A stretch of DNA of 64,000 bases from Tolypothrix sp. PCC 7712 (GCF_025860405.1 NZ_CP063785.1:434001-498000); one strand, 5' to 3'. Positions 18,447 through 28,581 are shown, counted from the stretch's first letter. Made by a program: numbers and translations. The notes: a model not told the origin generated them from the letters alone.

Positions 18447-18672
18447 TCCTCTGATGTTTGATCAAGCTACATTTATAATTTTATTCCACCCATAGCGATG
18501 AGAGAGACAAACCCAAACACCAATCAGATTCAATCAACGGTAATCTTAGAATACATATTCTGAAGCTAGATTTCGCGGTGACTACTACACGCACTCAGGC
18601 TCAGGCTAGGAAATGAGAGGGGAATTTTCACGTCTAATCCACTCATCCACTAATCTAAAATTCAAAATTGAT

Positions 18673-19092
18673 ATGGCTCCTTTACCAGACTACCGTCCTA
18701 AACAATTGTCCGTAGGCCCTTTAGAAGCAGAAATTTTGCAGATCATCTGGGAACTGGGTTCAGCTACAGTGAAGGATGTACACGATCGCATTCTCTCTGA
18801 CCCGAACCGGGAGTTAGCTTATACCTCTGTCACCACCGTTCTCCGCCGCCTAACTGATAAAGGTTGGCTAGCCTGCGACAAAAAAGGACGGGCATTTTAT
18901 TGGCGACCATTGCTGACAAAGCAACAAGCTGAGATGATTAAAGCCCATGAACAATTACAGCGATTTTTGGCAGTGGGTAATCCCGATGTTATTGCTGCTT
19001 TTGCCGATAGTCTTGATGAAGCCAGCAGCAATCAAATAGAAGCGATCGCAAAACGCATTCAAGCCGCACGTCAAGCCAGGGAGGGGAAATGA
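18673..19092 (+). CDS. BlaI/MecI/CopY-family transcriptional repressor
   Basis: A winged-helix repressor: LSVGPLEAEILQIIWELG, then ATVKDVHDRI, TSVTTVLRRLTDKGWL (recognition helix and wing) and KGRAFYWRPLL, with a C-terminal dimerisation helix. The frame opens at 18613, but family members start close to the first helix and ATG 18673 (MAPLPDYRPKQ) fits (139 aa). Its stop overlaps the start of the M56 peptidase gene (ATGA), the classical BlaI-BlaR1 pairing: the peptidase probably triggers removal of the repressor, which probably represses its own operon. The target genes are not evident; no beta-lactamase gene is nearby. Confidence 0.9.
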   Translation: MAPLPDYRPKQLSVGPLEAEILQIIWELGSATVKDVHDRILSDPNRELAYTSVTTVLRRLTDKGWLACDKKGRAFYWRPLLTKQQAEMIKAHEQLQRFLAVGNPDVIAAFADSLDEASSNQIEAIAKRIQAARQAREGK

Positions 19093-19934
19093 TACATTTA
19101 ATCATGATTTTGACTGCTTTGGCAGTTGCTTGGTGGTTAAGATGCTCATGGAATCAACCCCAAGATAATTGGAGTTTGCGGTGGCGGCGATCGCTATTTT
19201 TATTCCTCTTCCCGCCTTTGCTACTATTTATGACTGCGATCGCTGTGCTATGCATGGGGCCTCAAGGCAAAATGGGGGGAATGTATACAGGTTGGGGCAG
19301 TTATATCTTAGCGTTTAGCTATCTTGCAATTTTTAGTGTTTTATGCATTAAACACGCCTACCAAGGATGGCAGTCTGTAAAATCTGCCCGTAATTATCCT
19401 TTAGTACCTTTGGGTGACAGAAACCTCCGACTGCTCAACACAGAGGCACTCTTCGCAGGTCAAATTGGTTTTTGGCACCCCGAATTAGTTATCAGTGAAG
19501 GATTACTGCAAACGCTATCACCAGAGCATTTAGAAACAGTATTGGCACATGAGCAAGGGCATTACCATTACCGAGACACCTTCTGGTTTTTCTGGTTGGG
19601 TTGGGTACGTTCCTGCACCGCTTGGTTGCCTAATACAGAAGCATTGTGGGAAGAACTGCTAGTTTTGCGTGAACTCCGGGCTGATGGTTACGCCGCATCC
19701 CAAGTTGACCCCTTGCTGCTAGCAGAATCACTGTTGTTAGTAGTCAGTAGTACTCCAGTATTATCAGAAGTATGCTGTGCGGCTTTAGGTTCACCAGGAA
19801 CAGGCGATCGCTTAGAACAAAGAATCGAAGCACTATTAGCACCACCGGAGCCAATCCCAACAGCGCAATTGTGGATCTGCCCTAGCTTACTCCTAGCATT
19901 TCTACCATTAGTTACTGTAATATTTCATACTTAA
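19089..19934 (+). CDS. M56-family membrane metallopeptidase (BlaR1-like, no sensor domain)
   Basis: An integral membrane zinc peptidase. It has about three N-terminal membrane segments (1-18, 33-60, 72-93), a cytoplasmic domain with the zinc site HEQGH (His154-His158) and ELRADGYA (about 197-204) as third-ligand region, and a final hydrophobic segment. At 281 aa it stops after this segment and lacks the extracellular penicillin-binding sensor of BlaR1, so the inducer must be something other than a beta-lactam, or it needs a partner. Translationally coupled to the BlaI-like repressor. Confidence 0.88.
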   Translation: MIHLIMILTALAVAWWLRCSWNQPQDNWSLRWRRSLFLFLFPPLLLFMTAIAVLCMGPQGKMGGMYTGWGSYILAFSYLAIFSVLCIKHAYQGWQSVKSARNYPLVPLGDRNLRLLNTEALFAGQIGFWHPELVISEGLLQTLSPEHLETVLAHEQGHYHYRDTFWFFWLGWVRSCTAWLPNTEALWEELLVLRELRADGYAASQVDPLLLAESLLLVVSSTPVLSEVCCAALGSPGTGDRLEQRIEALLAPPEPIPTAQLWICPSLLLAFLPLVTVIFHT

Positions 19935-20351
19935 TGCAGTTAATGGGTCAAGAGTACCCGAAAACGATATTCGGGTACTGAAAATACAAAGGCGCGGAGA
20001 ATGATATAACTAACACAGCCGACAAACTCGCTAAATACCAGCAACTTAAAAAACCTCAGTAAAATTTTAGCGACTTCCAGAAATTAAATTACCCAATTTT
20101 GAGAGCGAAGATCATTATCATAGTTTTCCTCTCTGTTTCTCTGCTTACACAGCTATAAAATATTTGTTGATTTGGAAGCCCTTATTCATCTTCCTAGTCC
20201 CCAACCCCCAATCCCTAATCCCTAATCCCTAATCCCTAATCCCTAATCCCCAATCTCCAATCCTGATACCAAAACTACGAAATCTCAAACCATGCCACTA
20301 TAGATAAAAGAGCGTCAAATTGAGTAAGCAAGAGGAAGACTAAAGAACGCT
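19935..20351. other. Intergenic stretch with hairpin and heptamer repeats
   Basis: A perfect 10-bp hairpin at 19952-19978 (AGTACCCGAA/TTCGGGTACT), 17 bp after the peptidase stop, may act as a terminator although no T tract follows. At about 20200-20262 a CCCTAAT heptamer is repeated about five times in tandem, degenerating to CCCCAAT at the edges. No gene. Confidence 0.7.
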
Positions 20352-21311
20352 GTGCAGATCACATTTTTAGGGACAAGTTCTGGTGTACCCACAAGAGCGC
20401 GTAATGTTTCTAGTGTTGCCCTCAGATTACCCCAAAGGGCAGAACTGTGGTTATTCGATTGTGGTGAAGGTACTCAGCATCAGCTTTTGCGGAGTGAACT
20501 GAAAATTAGCCAACTATCCCGAATTTTTATTACCCATATGCACGGCGACCACATCTTTGGTTTGATGGGACTGCTTGCTAGTTGTGGTTTGGCTGGAAAC
20601 GTGCAACGAGTTGATCTCTATGGCCCGCCAGGGTTAAATGAATATATCCAAGCATCCTTACGTTACTCTTACACGCACTTTTCCTACCCTGTCAAAGTTC
20701 ACGCCATCCGTCCAGGGGTAATTTATGAAGATGATGAGTTCACAGTTACCTGTGGCCCTTTGCATCATCGCATTACAAGTTTTGGCTACCGAGTTGCAGA
20801 AAAAGACCGCGCCGGACGCTTTGATGTTGATAAAGCCAAGGAATTACAAATACCGCCAGGACGAGTTTATGGTCAACTCAAGCGCGGTGAAGTAGTAACT
20901 CTCAACGATGGGCGAGTAATAGATGGTAAAGACCTGTGCGGCCCTACCGAAATTGGACGCAAAATTGCTTATTGTACAGACACAGTTTTTTGTGAAGGTG
21001 CAGTGGAATTAGCGCAGGATGCAGATGTGTTAATTCACGAAGCAACTTTTGCTCATCAAGATGCAGACATGGCTTTTCAAAGGTTGCATTCCACCACCAC
21101 AATGGCAGCACAAACCGCTTTAGCTGCTCAAGCACATCGCCTGATCATGACTCATTTTAGCCCCCGTTATGCACCAGGTAATGTTATAGAGTTGAAAGAT
21201 TTACTGAAAGAAGCTAGAGCAATTTTCCCCAATACAGATATGGCTCATGATTTCATGATTTATGACGTACCTAGACGACGGGAGTTAGAGTTAACCGAAG
21301 CCAGCGTATAA
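20352..21311 (+). CDS. rnz: Ribonuclease Z
   Basis: A metallo-beta-lactamase-fold endonuclease that trims tRNA 3' ends. [14 protein letters not shown] at the start, the zinc motif HMHGDH (His62, His64, Asp66, His67), [11 protein letters not shown], the distal CTDT and HEATF motifs and [10 protein letters not shown] all match the family, and the length (319 aa) is standard. The start codon is GTG 20352. Downstream, 21319-21349 holds a GGTGTGTTACGCCGCAGGC-type dispersed repeat also found at 49924-49952. Confidence 0.95.
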   Translation: MQITFLGTSSGVPTRARNVSSVALRLPQRAELWLFDCGEGTQHQLLRSELKISQLSRIFITHMHGDHIFGLMGLLASCGLAGNVQRVDLYGPPGLNEYIQASLRYSYTHFSYPVKVHAIRPGVIYEDDEFTVTCGPLHHRITSFGYRVAEKDRAGRFDVDKAKELQIPPGRVYGQLKRGEVVTLNDGRVIDGKDLCGPTEIGRKIAYCTDTVFCEGAVELAQDADVLIHEATFAHQDADMAFQRLHSTTTMAAQTALAAQAHRLIMTHFSPRYAPGNVIELKDLLKEARAIFPNTDMAHDFMIYDVPRRRELELTEASV

Positions 21312-21443
21312 GTAAAAGTAGGGTGTGTTACGCCGCAGGCTAACGCACCATCAAGATTTCTGCACATTGTAACTAATAAGGGGAAAAAGGGGAATGGGAA
21401 AAGGGAAAGAAAAAACCTTTAACCTTTAACCTTTTCCCCAATT

Positions 21444-22529
21444 TTACTTTGCCTCGCATAACTGATTAATTAATCTCACCCAATCATTAAAATTATCATT
21501 TACTATTAAATTCTTATTTGTAGAATCCACTCCTTCAGCGCCTATAGTAGTAGCAATTACAGGTAACCCAGCCGCCAGCATTTCCAGTGTCTTCAGCTTA
21601 ATTCCAGCACCCTCAAGTAAAGGTACAATACCAATTTTAGCTTGCTCAAAATATGGCGTAGGGTCTTCTACAAATCCAGTTACAATAATTTGCTTGCTTG
21701 CTAATGCTAAAACTTTTGCTGAAGGTTTAGCACCAACAATATAAAGTTTAAAATTTGTGTCTTTTTCTAGCAAATAGCCAAAACACTTATTTACAAAATT
21801 TAGAATAGCTTGTTCATTTTCCGGTCTATCCATTGCTGCCCAAAAAAGCAGACTTTTATGCTCAATTTTTGCATTATCACGCTTAATTTGGGAGAAAAAT
21901 TTATTAATTTTTGGCTGATTAATAAGAATTTTTGTTTCATGAATAGCAAATAAAGAAGTTAAAATATCACGGTCTTTTTTAGATAAAACCCAGATTTCCT
22001 TAGCTGCGGAATATAGATTTTTTTCATATTGGAATAATTTTGCAGCTTCTATCCCTAAAATATAATTCTTTTCAGCCTTACGTAAAAATGATTGAAAAAT
22101 TAAATCATGTACGCTAATGATAGTTTTTGTAGCTGGTGAATTAATAAATGGCTGCATATATTGCAGATAAACTGCTGCATGAGGATATTCAAAATGAACT
22201 ACATCATAAGTGTAAGTTTGCAACAATTGCAGGAGTTGTTTTGCTACTATATTTCGCCATCGCGTAGAAAATTTTAAAGGGATATGCAAATGAGTTAAAC
22301 AACTAATCACTTTATCCCATCGTTTTAAAGAATAAGCATAAAGATTATTACCAACAAGCGAAGCTAAGTCAGTAGCAGCAGTAATTTCAGCTTGATTAGC
22401 AATAACTACAACATCCACAGTTGCGCCAGCATGAATATAGTCTTCTAAATGTCTCAAAGCTATTTTTTGCCCAGCTTGAGGATAGTAATTTGTAGGTGCA
22501 TGGGCAGAAATAAATAAAATTCTAGTCAT
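21444..22529 (-). CDS. Glycosyltransferase, GT4 type
   Basis: A GT-B fold transferase of 361 aa. The N-terminal acceptor half begins ILFISAHAPTNYYPQAGQ. The C-terminal donor half carries FVEDPTPYFEQAKIGIVPLLEGAGIKLKTLEMLAAGLPVIAT in consecutive pieces, the usual E-x7-E nucleotide-sugar site of GT4 enzymes. It is the last gene of a minus-strand run 26732-21444 with gaps of 7-88 bp, so probably co-transcribed with the GT2, polymerase, GT4 and methyltransferase genes. The sugar transferred is unknown. Confidence 0.87.
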   Translation of the reverse strand: MTRILFISAHAPTNYYPQAGQKIALRHLEDYIHAGATVDVVVIANQAEITAATDLASLVGNNLYAYSLKRWDKVISCLTHLHIPLKFSTRWRNIVAKQLLQLLQTYTYDVVHFEYPHAAVYLQYMQPFINSPATKTIISVHDLIFQSFLRKAEKNYILGIEAAKLFQYEKNLYSAAKEIWVLSKKDRDILTSLFAIHETKILINQPKINKFFSQIKRDNAKIEHKSLLFWAAMDRPENEQAILNFVNKCFGYLLEKDTNFKLYIVGAKPSAKVLALASKQIIVTGFVEDPTPYFEQAKIGIVPLLEGAGIKLKTLEMLAAGLPVIATTIGAEGVDSTNKNLIVNDNFNDWVRLINQLCEAK

Positions 22530-22536
22530 AAATTAA

Positions 22537-23391
22537 CTACCATTGACCATATTCATCGGAAATAGGATTTTTAATAAATTTATTGAGTATTTTTTTGAGT
22601 TTTCTAGCTAACGGTGGTTTCAAAAAATATCGCGCCGGAATTGCAAAAATCTCATTAAAAATCCATGCTATATACGCTAGTAGACGTTGCTTGTTGAAAG
22701 TGCTATCTAAATTAACAGATGCTTTTTGACTAATTATCCAAGACTCTTTAATTAATTTCGCTCTATCCCAATGTTTAGTAGAAGAACTCATCCCATTCAG
22801 TGAATAAGCAGCCAAGGGAATATTGATAAAATGAAACTTGAGTTTGGCTAAATATAACCGTAAAATTAAATCATAATCTGCTGTAATTTTGTATTGCAAA
22901 TCGTATAAACCTACTAAATCGTAGGCTGTCTTTTTAATAAAACAGCTAGGATGGTTTAAAGTAAACCTAATGGGTAATTTATCTAAACTGCCAGGCATAA
23001 AGGTAGCAATAAAATTACCAGAGAAATAATTATCTACAGGCGCATAAATTATATCAATATCTGGATTTTGCAAAAATTCTGATTCTACTAACTTAATAGC
23101 CTTGTCGTGATACCAATCATCAGAGTTAATAATGCCAATAATATCGCCTGTCGCTAGACTCACTCCCTTATTCATAGCATCATAAGGGCCATTATCAGAT
23201 TCAGAAATAAATATATCTATAGAATCTGCATATTTTTGAATAAATTCGCAGGTTTTATCTGTAGAACCACCATCAATAATGATATATTCAATTGCTGAGT
23301 CATGTTTTTGAGAAATTACGCTTAAAATTGTTTTTTCGATAGTTTTTTCTGAATTAAAACTGGGCGTGATAATAGAAAATTTCAGCGACAT
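22537..23391 (-). CDS. Glycosyltransferase family 2
   Basis: A GT-A fold transferase (284 aa): FSIITPSFNSEKTI at the N-terminus, IIDGGSTDKT, the acceptor-side DNGPYDAMNKG and the metal-binding INSDDW near residue 91. The C-terminal part has a helical, basic tail (PPLARKLKKILNKF) that may sit on the membrane. It lies 7 bp upstream of the GT4 gene and 9 bp downstream of the polymerase gene, a tight operon. Likely adds one sugar to a lipid-linked repeat unit; donor not predictable. Confidence 0.9.
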   Translation of the reverse strand: MSLKFSIITPSFNSEKTIEKTILSVISQKHDSAIEYIIIDGGSTDKTCEFIQKYADSIDIFISESDNGPYDAMNKGVSLATGDIIGIINSDDWYHDKAIKLVESEFLQNPDIDIIYAPVDNYFSGNFIATFMPGSLDKLPIRFTLNHPSCFIKKTAYDLVGLYDLQYKITADYDLILRLYLAKLKFHFINIPLAAYSLNGMSSSTKHWDRAKLIKESWIISQKASVNLDSTFNKQRLLAYIAWIFNEIFAIPARYFLKPPLARKLKKILNKFIKNPISDEYGQW

Positions 23392-23400
23392 TGTAATTTA

Positions 23401-24573
23401 TCAATACTCAAGATTGTTGAATAAGATAATTTTATTAGATTTTTGAGTTTCTACTGACATCGCCAAGATACTGATAAATAGTAATGGTGCGACTCCCTGC
23501 AGTCCAGTATGTAGAAATAAGCAGAAGAATAGGTAAGAGAAAATAAATTTTAAATTTTCTTGAGTACAGTAGCCACTGATAACTTTTAACAAAACGAAGA
23601 AATAAAGTATTCCCAGGGGAATACCAGTATATGCAATTACTTCTAAAAATGAGTTATGGATAATCGCCCCTATCGGTCTAAATACAGATTCGTAGTTTTC
23701 TCCGTAGCCTTTTAAGGCTAAATTTAAATCGTTAACATAAGAATTAATTAAAAACCGATTCGCCTCAAATCTCACTAAATTAGATTTGTCATTAAAAGAC
23801 AAGAGACGACTTGCACCTGTGTCATAAATAAAGCCAACTTCTACTTGGTTTAAAAAGAATTCTCCGACCAGTAAACCAAATAAATTAGCCAAGAGAAAAA
23901 TCAGAGAAAAATGAATTTTACTAAATATCTTAAATAAAGGCTTTTCTAAAAGAGCTAGTAGGAAAAATATACACAATGTCAGAAAATAATTGCGGCTCAG
24001 GAACAATACTGTAGAAACTAAAGCTAAAATTATTCCTGGTTTAAATTTAATTTTGACACATAAATAGAAAAACAAGAGCATGAATAAGCCAGAAACATTC
24101 GGGTCGCCATTGCTTAAAGCAACTCTTTGGCTATTATCAAACTCTAAACGCCTATAGCTTAACATTTGGTAAATCATCGATGCTAGGGACACCCAAGATA
24201 AACCTACTAAATAGCTTCTTTTGATAGGAATATAAGGGCTACCACTAAAGCAAATTGCCGTGAGGCAGATAGGTAAACTATATCGAAATAGCTGATAGCT
24301 AGAAAAATTGAAGATAGTTACTACTAAAACCAAACAGACAACGATAATATCACCAATGAGTAACTTACTTTTGTAATAACCTAGTTGTAAAATTAAAATA
24401 ATTGTGAGTATAGGTAAACAAAACCTAGCGTATGGCAGTTTTAGGTCATAGGGAATGAGATATAAGACTGCTATGCTGTAAAGAATCAAGCTGTAGAAAA
24501 AATAATTTGTTTCTCCTTTGGAGACGTTGGTGTTGATATTCAAGGTTTCCTCTTCAGTATTTGAGTTCAACAT
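23401..24573 (-). CDS. O-antigen/exopolysaccharide polymerase (Wzy-like)
   Basis: A multi-pass membrane protein of 390 aa with about 10-11 hydrophobic segments, a large loop around residues 245-300 containing GASRLLSFNDKSNLVRFEAN and GYGENYESVFR, and the NSFLEVIAYTGIPLG segment characteristic of the O-antigen ligase/polymerase family. Sequence identity in this family is low, so the call rests on topology, these motifs and its place between glycosyltransferases. Its likely role is to polymerise undecaprenyl-linked repeat units on the periplasmic face. An O-antigen ligase is the alternative. Confidence 0.75.
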   Translation of the reverse strand: MLNSNTEEETLNINTNVSKGETNYFFYSLILYSIAVLYLIPYDLKLPYARFCLPILTIILILQLGYYKSKLLIGDIIVVCLVLVVTIFNFSSYQLFRYSLPICLTAICFSGSPYIPIKRSYLVGLSWVSLASMIYQMLSYRRLEFDNSQRVALSNGDPNVSGLFMLLFFYLCVKIKFKPGIILALVSTVLFLSRNYFLTLCIFFLLALLEKPLFKIFSKIHFSLIFLLANLFGLLVGEFFLNQVEVGFIYDTGASRLLSFNDKSNLVRFEANRFLINSYVNDLNLALKGYGENYESVFRPIGAIIHNSFLEVIAYTGIPLGILYFFVLLKVISGYCTQENLKFIFSYLFFCLFLHTGLQGVAPLLFISILAMSVETQKSNKIILFNNLEY

Positions 24574-24661
24574 AGCGTTTCCTAATCTGCTGAGGTAGAA
24601 ATTTATCTGTGTTTATCCTCCTATTCTTCACGAATTTAGAAATCGCTAATAGCAGTCAGCC

Positions 24662-25918
24662 CTAAATTCCTGACTCCGAATTTATGAGTATTTCTCTAAA
24701 CAAATTAGAATAGCGTTGTGCTTGCAAATCTTGGGAAAATTCTTGTTCAACTTTTTCACGGGCGCGTTGTCTGAGTTTTTGTAAGCGATCGCCATCTGAC
24801 AATACCCAAACAATACCACGTGCCAAGCTCTCTATTTCCAGGGGTTGAGCTAAGTAGCCATTTTGTTGGTGTTCTATCATATCGGACATCCCGCCGATGT
24901 TAAAAGCAATGCAAGGAGTACCACAACTGAGAGACTCCATCACTGTATTTGGTAAGTTATCTTGCACAGATGGGGCAATAAATACATCTGCGGCGGCATA
25001 AACTAGCGCCAAGGTAATATCATCGTTGAGATTGCCTAAATCATGGCATTTAAAGCCGATATTTTTCGCGTTATCGGGTGAAGAGGAACCAAAAATTACC
25101 AGTTCTATATTGTCTTGATATCCAGCTTGTACCAACTTTTCTAATGCTGACAACAACAAATTAAATCCTTTTCTGGGATGATTAGTTGCAGCTGCACCAA
25201 ATAGCACTAATTGCTTATCTTGGGGTAGATTCAGCCATTCTCGTGCTATTTCTCGGTTTAACGGTTTATATCTTTGAATATCTAAACCATTGGGAATCAC
25301 TTCTATACGAAAGTCCCGCAATAGAGAACTTTTCTTAGCACAATCAGCTAGCCACATACTTGGTGTGACAATTGTACAATTTTGCGGCTGCCAAGTTTTA
25401 GCTTTGCGTTGCCATACCCACCGCGATAAATCCTGCTGTTTCTGACTTTGCAGTTGTACGCAAGCACCACAAGAGTTGAGGTAGCGATCGCAATCCAAGC
25501 TATAATAACAGCCGCCTGTAAATACAGACATATCATGCAAAGTCCAAACTACAGGCTGAGTAAATCTCGCCACACTTTCAATTTGCAGATAACCACAAGC
25601 CCAATGGATATTAATAATATCAGGAGATAGAGATTTAAGCTTAGGCTGAATTAAGTCAGGAAACCATTGTGGAGAAAAGCTTTCATCATGATTACCTGCA
25701 TAAAACTTTAGGGGTAAGTTATCTAAAGTCGGCCGCATTTGGTTAAGCAATTTTTCTAGCTTATTCTGATAACTCATCACTGTGCGATCGCTGCTAGTTT
25801 TGTACTGTACTAGCATTTGAGAATCTATATTGATTTGTCTTAGCCCCTGATGCAGACGATACGCCGCGCGCGCCGCACCGCCATTAATATCAAAAGTGCT
25901 AAGAATTAAAGATTTCAT
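24662..25918 (-). CDS. Glycosyltransferase, GT4 type
   Basis: A 418-aa GT-B enzyme. The N-terminal motif NGGAARAAYRLHQGL is typical of exopolysaccharide GT4 enzymes, NIHWACGY and WTLHDMSVFTGGCYY lie in the acceptor half, and IPNGLDIQRYKP, FGAAATNHPRKG and SVQDNLPNTVMESLSCGTP (E-x7-E) form the donor half. A cysteine cluster (CYYSLDCDRYLNSCGAC, about 137-153) is seen in this subgroup. Separated by 88 bp from the downstream polymerase gene and 49 bp from the upstream methyltransferase gene. Confidence 0.88.
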   Translation of the reverse strand: MKSLILSTFDINGGAARAAYRLHQGLRQINIDSQMLVQYKTSSDRTVMSYQNKLEKLLNQMRPTLDNLPLKFYAGNHDESFSPQWFPDLIQPKLKSLSPDIINIHWACGYLQIESVARFTQPVVWTLHDMSVFTGGCYYSLDCDRYLNSCGACVQLQSQKQQDLSRWVWQRKAKTWQPQNCTIVTPSMWLADCAKKSSLLRDFRIEVIPNGLDIQRYKPLNREIAREWLNLPQDKQLVLFGAAATNHPRKGFNLLLSALEKLVQAGYQDNIELVIFGSSSPDNAKNIGFKCHDLGNLNDDITLALVYAAADVFIAPSVQDNLPNTVMESLSCGTPCIAFNIGGMSDMIEHQQNGYLAQPLEIESLARGIVWVLSDGDRLQKLRQRAREKVEQEFSQDLQAQRYSNLFREILINSESGI

Positions 25919-25967
25919 TGGTATTTTAAGGGAACATATATAGAGTATTCAAATCCTGTTGCAACTA

Positions 25968-26732
25968 TTAGATTTTTTGAGAGCAGAAAATGTAACTGTC
26001 GAAGATACCATGCTTTTGGTCGAGATAATTAGAAAAATCTACTTTCGTGGTAAATCCCATATTTTCTAATAATTCATAAATATCAATACCAAAAGTTCTA
26101 TATGCCAAAATCTTGCCGCGAATTCTGTCCCCGTGATACTCTGGCGGCAGTAAATGAATATCTTCTTTACCAGAAGTATCGACTCTCACGATAGTTGCAC
26201 AATCAAAGTTACAGGGGACGGTAAAAATATGGTAGCCACCTACTTTTAAAATTCGGTGTACTTCCCGCAAACCTCGTTCATGATTTCTGACATGTTCAAA
26301 GACATCTTCAGTAATCACAACATCAAAACTTTCATTATCAAAAGTTAAATTTTCTAAATCTTGACAAAATACCCCTGGACGGATTTCGGTTCCCGGTTTA
26401 ACTTCGGGAGAGAACGTAGAACAAATATATGAATTTTGATGATTTAATATTTGATAAAATGCATCATCAACATCAGTGTTATATATAGTTAATGACTGGT
26501 TTTTAGCAACATCAGTTATTGTCGAGTTTGTTGGCAGCACTTCATTAATCAATATTTTAGCAACGTGCCTTTTCCGTGAGGAACTACGGCAGAAAGGGCA
26601 GTACATATTATTACGAACACTGAAAACATCAATACAGAGAAAAACTGTGGGACTACCACATATATTACATTTCCCAAATCTGTGGTTGCCTAAGTTTTGC
26701 ATCACTTTTGCAACTGCATTGATAAATTTCAT
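25968..26732 (-). CDS. Class I SAM-dependent methyltransferase with N-terminal zinc ribbon
   Basis: A 254-aa protein. An N-terminal four-Cys cluster (CNIC, CPFC; residues 20-46) is followed by a methyltransferase core. The late motifs are clear: FDVVITEDVFEHVRN, the REVHRILKVGGYHIFTVP post-motif and a YHGDRI segment. The glycine-rich motif I is poorly conserved, replaced by LTIYNTDVDD. It is the first gene of the minus-strand sugar operon, so it probably methylates a sugar or transfers to the glycan end; target unknown. Confidence 0.8.
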   Translation of the reverse strand: MKFINAVAKVMQNLGNHRFGKCNICGSPTVFLCIDVFSVRNNMYCPFCRSSSRKRHVAKILINEVLPTNSTITDVAKNQSLTIYNTDVDDAFYQILNHQNSYICSTFSPEVKPGTEIRPGVFCQDLENLTFDNESFDVVITEDVFEHVRNHERGLREVHRILKVGGYHIFTVPCNFDCATIVRVDTSGKEDIHLLPPEYHGDRIRGKILAYRTFGIDIYELLENMGFTTKVDFSNYLDQKHGIFDSYIFCSQKI

Positions 26733-27577
26733 GTTGCTACCCCTAGTTATTGGGCTACGGCAGAAAGCATATTTTACACTATTCGCCTAATGACAATTTT
26801 CACGTTGAGGGCATACCCAACTTTAGATGCTTCTCCATTTATTGAGAATGTTAGCACAGAGACTGTTCAGCAAATTCCTCATCTTTTAATTAATAGATAA
26901 ACTACACTGCCTAATAATTATTAAGTAAAAAATTTTACTTAGCAACTATCTTAATTTAGTAATAGACCAACTTATTTATACAGCTAAACTCAGTAAATTA
27001 CGTTGTTAACTGGCATGATTTCGGGAGTAATGATATTGACATCTCTAATAGCAACCCAACATTTTGCTACAACAGTATTTGTGTAAAATAAAGTACACAA
27101 AATCTTACATTTTCAGAAAATTTGCGATTTTTCTCTCGTACAATTACGGCTGAAATAGTATAAAATCGTCATGCTACCTAATTTGATAAATACTAAATTA
27201 GTGAGAAAACGATCAAAATTACCAGGAATAGTTTACTGTAGAAATACTATAATTCTTGTGTCAATATTCCCAGTTGGTTGAAATTATACTCTCCATGAGT
27301 AAAATTATATGTATGTTGCATAACTGCTTGACAAAATTGAATACATATAATTTTTTACAATTTTTCAATTAACTATATAGCCAGATAGCGATATAAAAGA
27401 AACCAAATCTAGTTTTGCAATTAGATGCTAATTTATCTGCAAAAACTTTTCCAATTTAGCTTTAGGAGGGATGAAACAAAATAACCAATTATGGACATGA
27501 ATTGTTAATTTATTCAGTGTTGATGGCGAGGTAATCGTCTTCACACACATAAAGGTGTTTATGGGAGTGTGTAGCTC
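26733..27577. other. Divergent intergenic region of the polysaccharide island
   Basis: An 845-bp AT-rich region between divergent transcription units. It must hold promoters for both, but I cannot single out a convincing pair. Short frames in it are not gene-like. At its right end (27542-27572) a hairpin overlaps the GGGAG ribosome binding site of the next gene. Confidence 0.5.
27542..27572 (+). promoter_or_regulatory. Hairpin covering the ribosome binding site of the GT2 gene
   Basis: CATAAA (27548-27553), loop GGTG and TTTATG (27558-27563), extended by CACAC (27542-27546) with GTGTG (27567-27571) across a small bulge. The Shine-Dalgarno GGGAG (27563-27567) lies in the structure, 10 nt before ATG 27578, so translation may depend on its opening. 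Confidence 0.35.
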
Positions 27578-28501
27578 ATGACAGTTATCAACGAGCTTTC
27601 TTTTATCATTGTTTCTTGGAACTCGTCTCAGACCTTACGAGGTTCAATAGAGTCATGCCTGTCCACTATTCAAAAGTATTATCCACATACAGGCAAAATA
27701 GTAGTTTATGACAATGCTTCTGTTGATAATTGTCCGCAAATCCTCGATGAATTCAGTAGAAAATATCCCAAAAATTTTATCGGCATCAAAGGTCAGCAAA
27801 ACTTAGGTTTCGCAAAAGGTAATAATAAAGCCGTTGAAGCTTCCCCCAGCAAAATCTATGTCTTAGTGAATCCAGATGTGACATTTAAGCCAGAGGTAAT
27901 TACCCAATTAGCTGGAACCTTAAACTCAGCCAAAGATATTGCGATCGTTTGTCCACAGCTAGTTTATTTAGACCGTTCTGTGCAACCATCAATTCGCAGA
28001 TTTCCCACCTTTACCTATTTATTTCTCAAGCAGTTATTGGGTGAAACTCTGCAAAGTATCTTACATCCATTTGATTATTATTATTCCCAGATGCCTCGTC
28101 CACAAAAACCAGTTGAAATTAACTGGGCAATAGGAGCATTTATGATGGTATCTGGAGAGTATATTGCCAAGTATGGTTTATTCGATGAACGTTTTTTCTT
28201 ATATTTTGAAGATGTGAGTTTATGTTTAGATGCTTGGCAAAACGGGTATCGAGTTTTATTCCAACCAAAAGCATCTGCACTACATCTGTATCAACGTTCT
28301 AGTACTAGTTCTTTCTTTAACTATCTGAGGGTTGTACATATAATTTCAGCCCTCAAATTTTTTGCCAAATACAACCATTATCAAAAAAGATGGAAATTGG
28401 TGATTTGGCTGTTAAATATCAATGCCAAAATCAAGAATTATTTCAGGTTACTCATTGCAGTATTGACCCAAAGGCTGCAAAAAAAAGATTTTATATGTTA
28501 G
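27578..28501 (+). CDS. Glycosyltransferase family 2 (rhamnosyltransferase-like)
   Basis: A 307-aa GT-A enzyme: FIIVSWNSSQTLRGSIES, VVYDNASVDNC, GQQNLGFAKGNNKAV, the metal site LVNPDVTF (N-P-D in place of DxD) and the acceptor block WAIGAFMMVSGEYI, then GLFDERFFLYFEDVSLCLDAW. This is the pattern of the rhamnosyltransferase-type GT2 family, fitting with the dTDP-rhamnose genes 15 kb downstream. It starts a plus-strand run that continues with the ABC exporter and two paralogous transferases. Confidence 0.88.
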   Translation: MTVINELSFIIVSWNSSQTLRGSIESCLSTIQKYYPHTGKIVVYDNASVDNCPQILDEFSRKYPKNFIGIKGQQNLGFAKGNNKAVEASPSKIYVLVNPDVTFKPEVITQLAGTLNSAKDIAIVCPQLVYLDRSVQPSIRRFPTFTYLFLKQLLGETLQSILHPFDYYYSQMPRPQKPVEINWAIGAFMMVSGEYIAKYGLFDERFFLYFEDVSLCLDAWQNGYRVLFQPKASALHLYQRSSTSSFFNYLRVVHIISALKFFAKYNHYQKRWKLVIWLLNINAKIKNYFRLLIAVLTQRLQKKDFIC

Positions 28502-28581
28502 GTAACCTAAGGTCAACAGGGGTGATTGTTGAGTTGTCAGCAATAAATTCTCGTCCCTAGCCCCGCAACCAAGAATAATTT

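Noticed and set aside
26476..26900. Plus-strand open frames opposite and after the methyltransferase start
   Set aside because: They are antisense shadows of the methyltransferase and AT-rich leader sequence.
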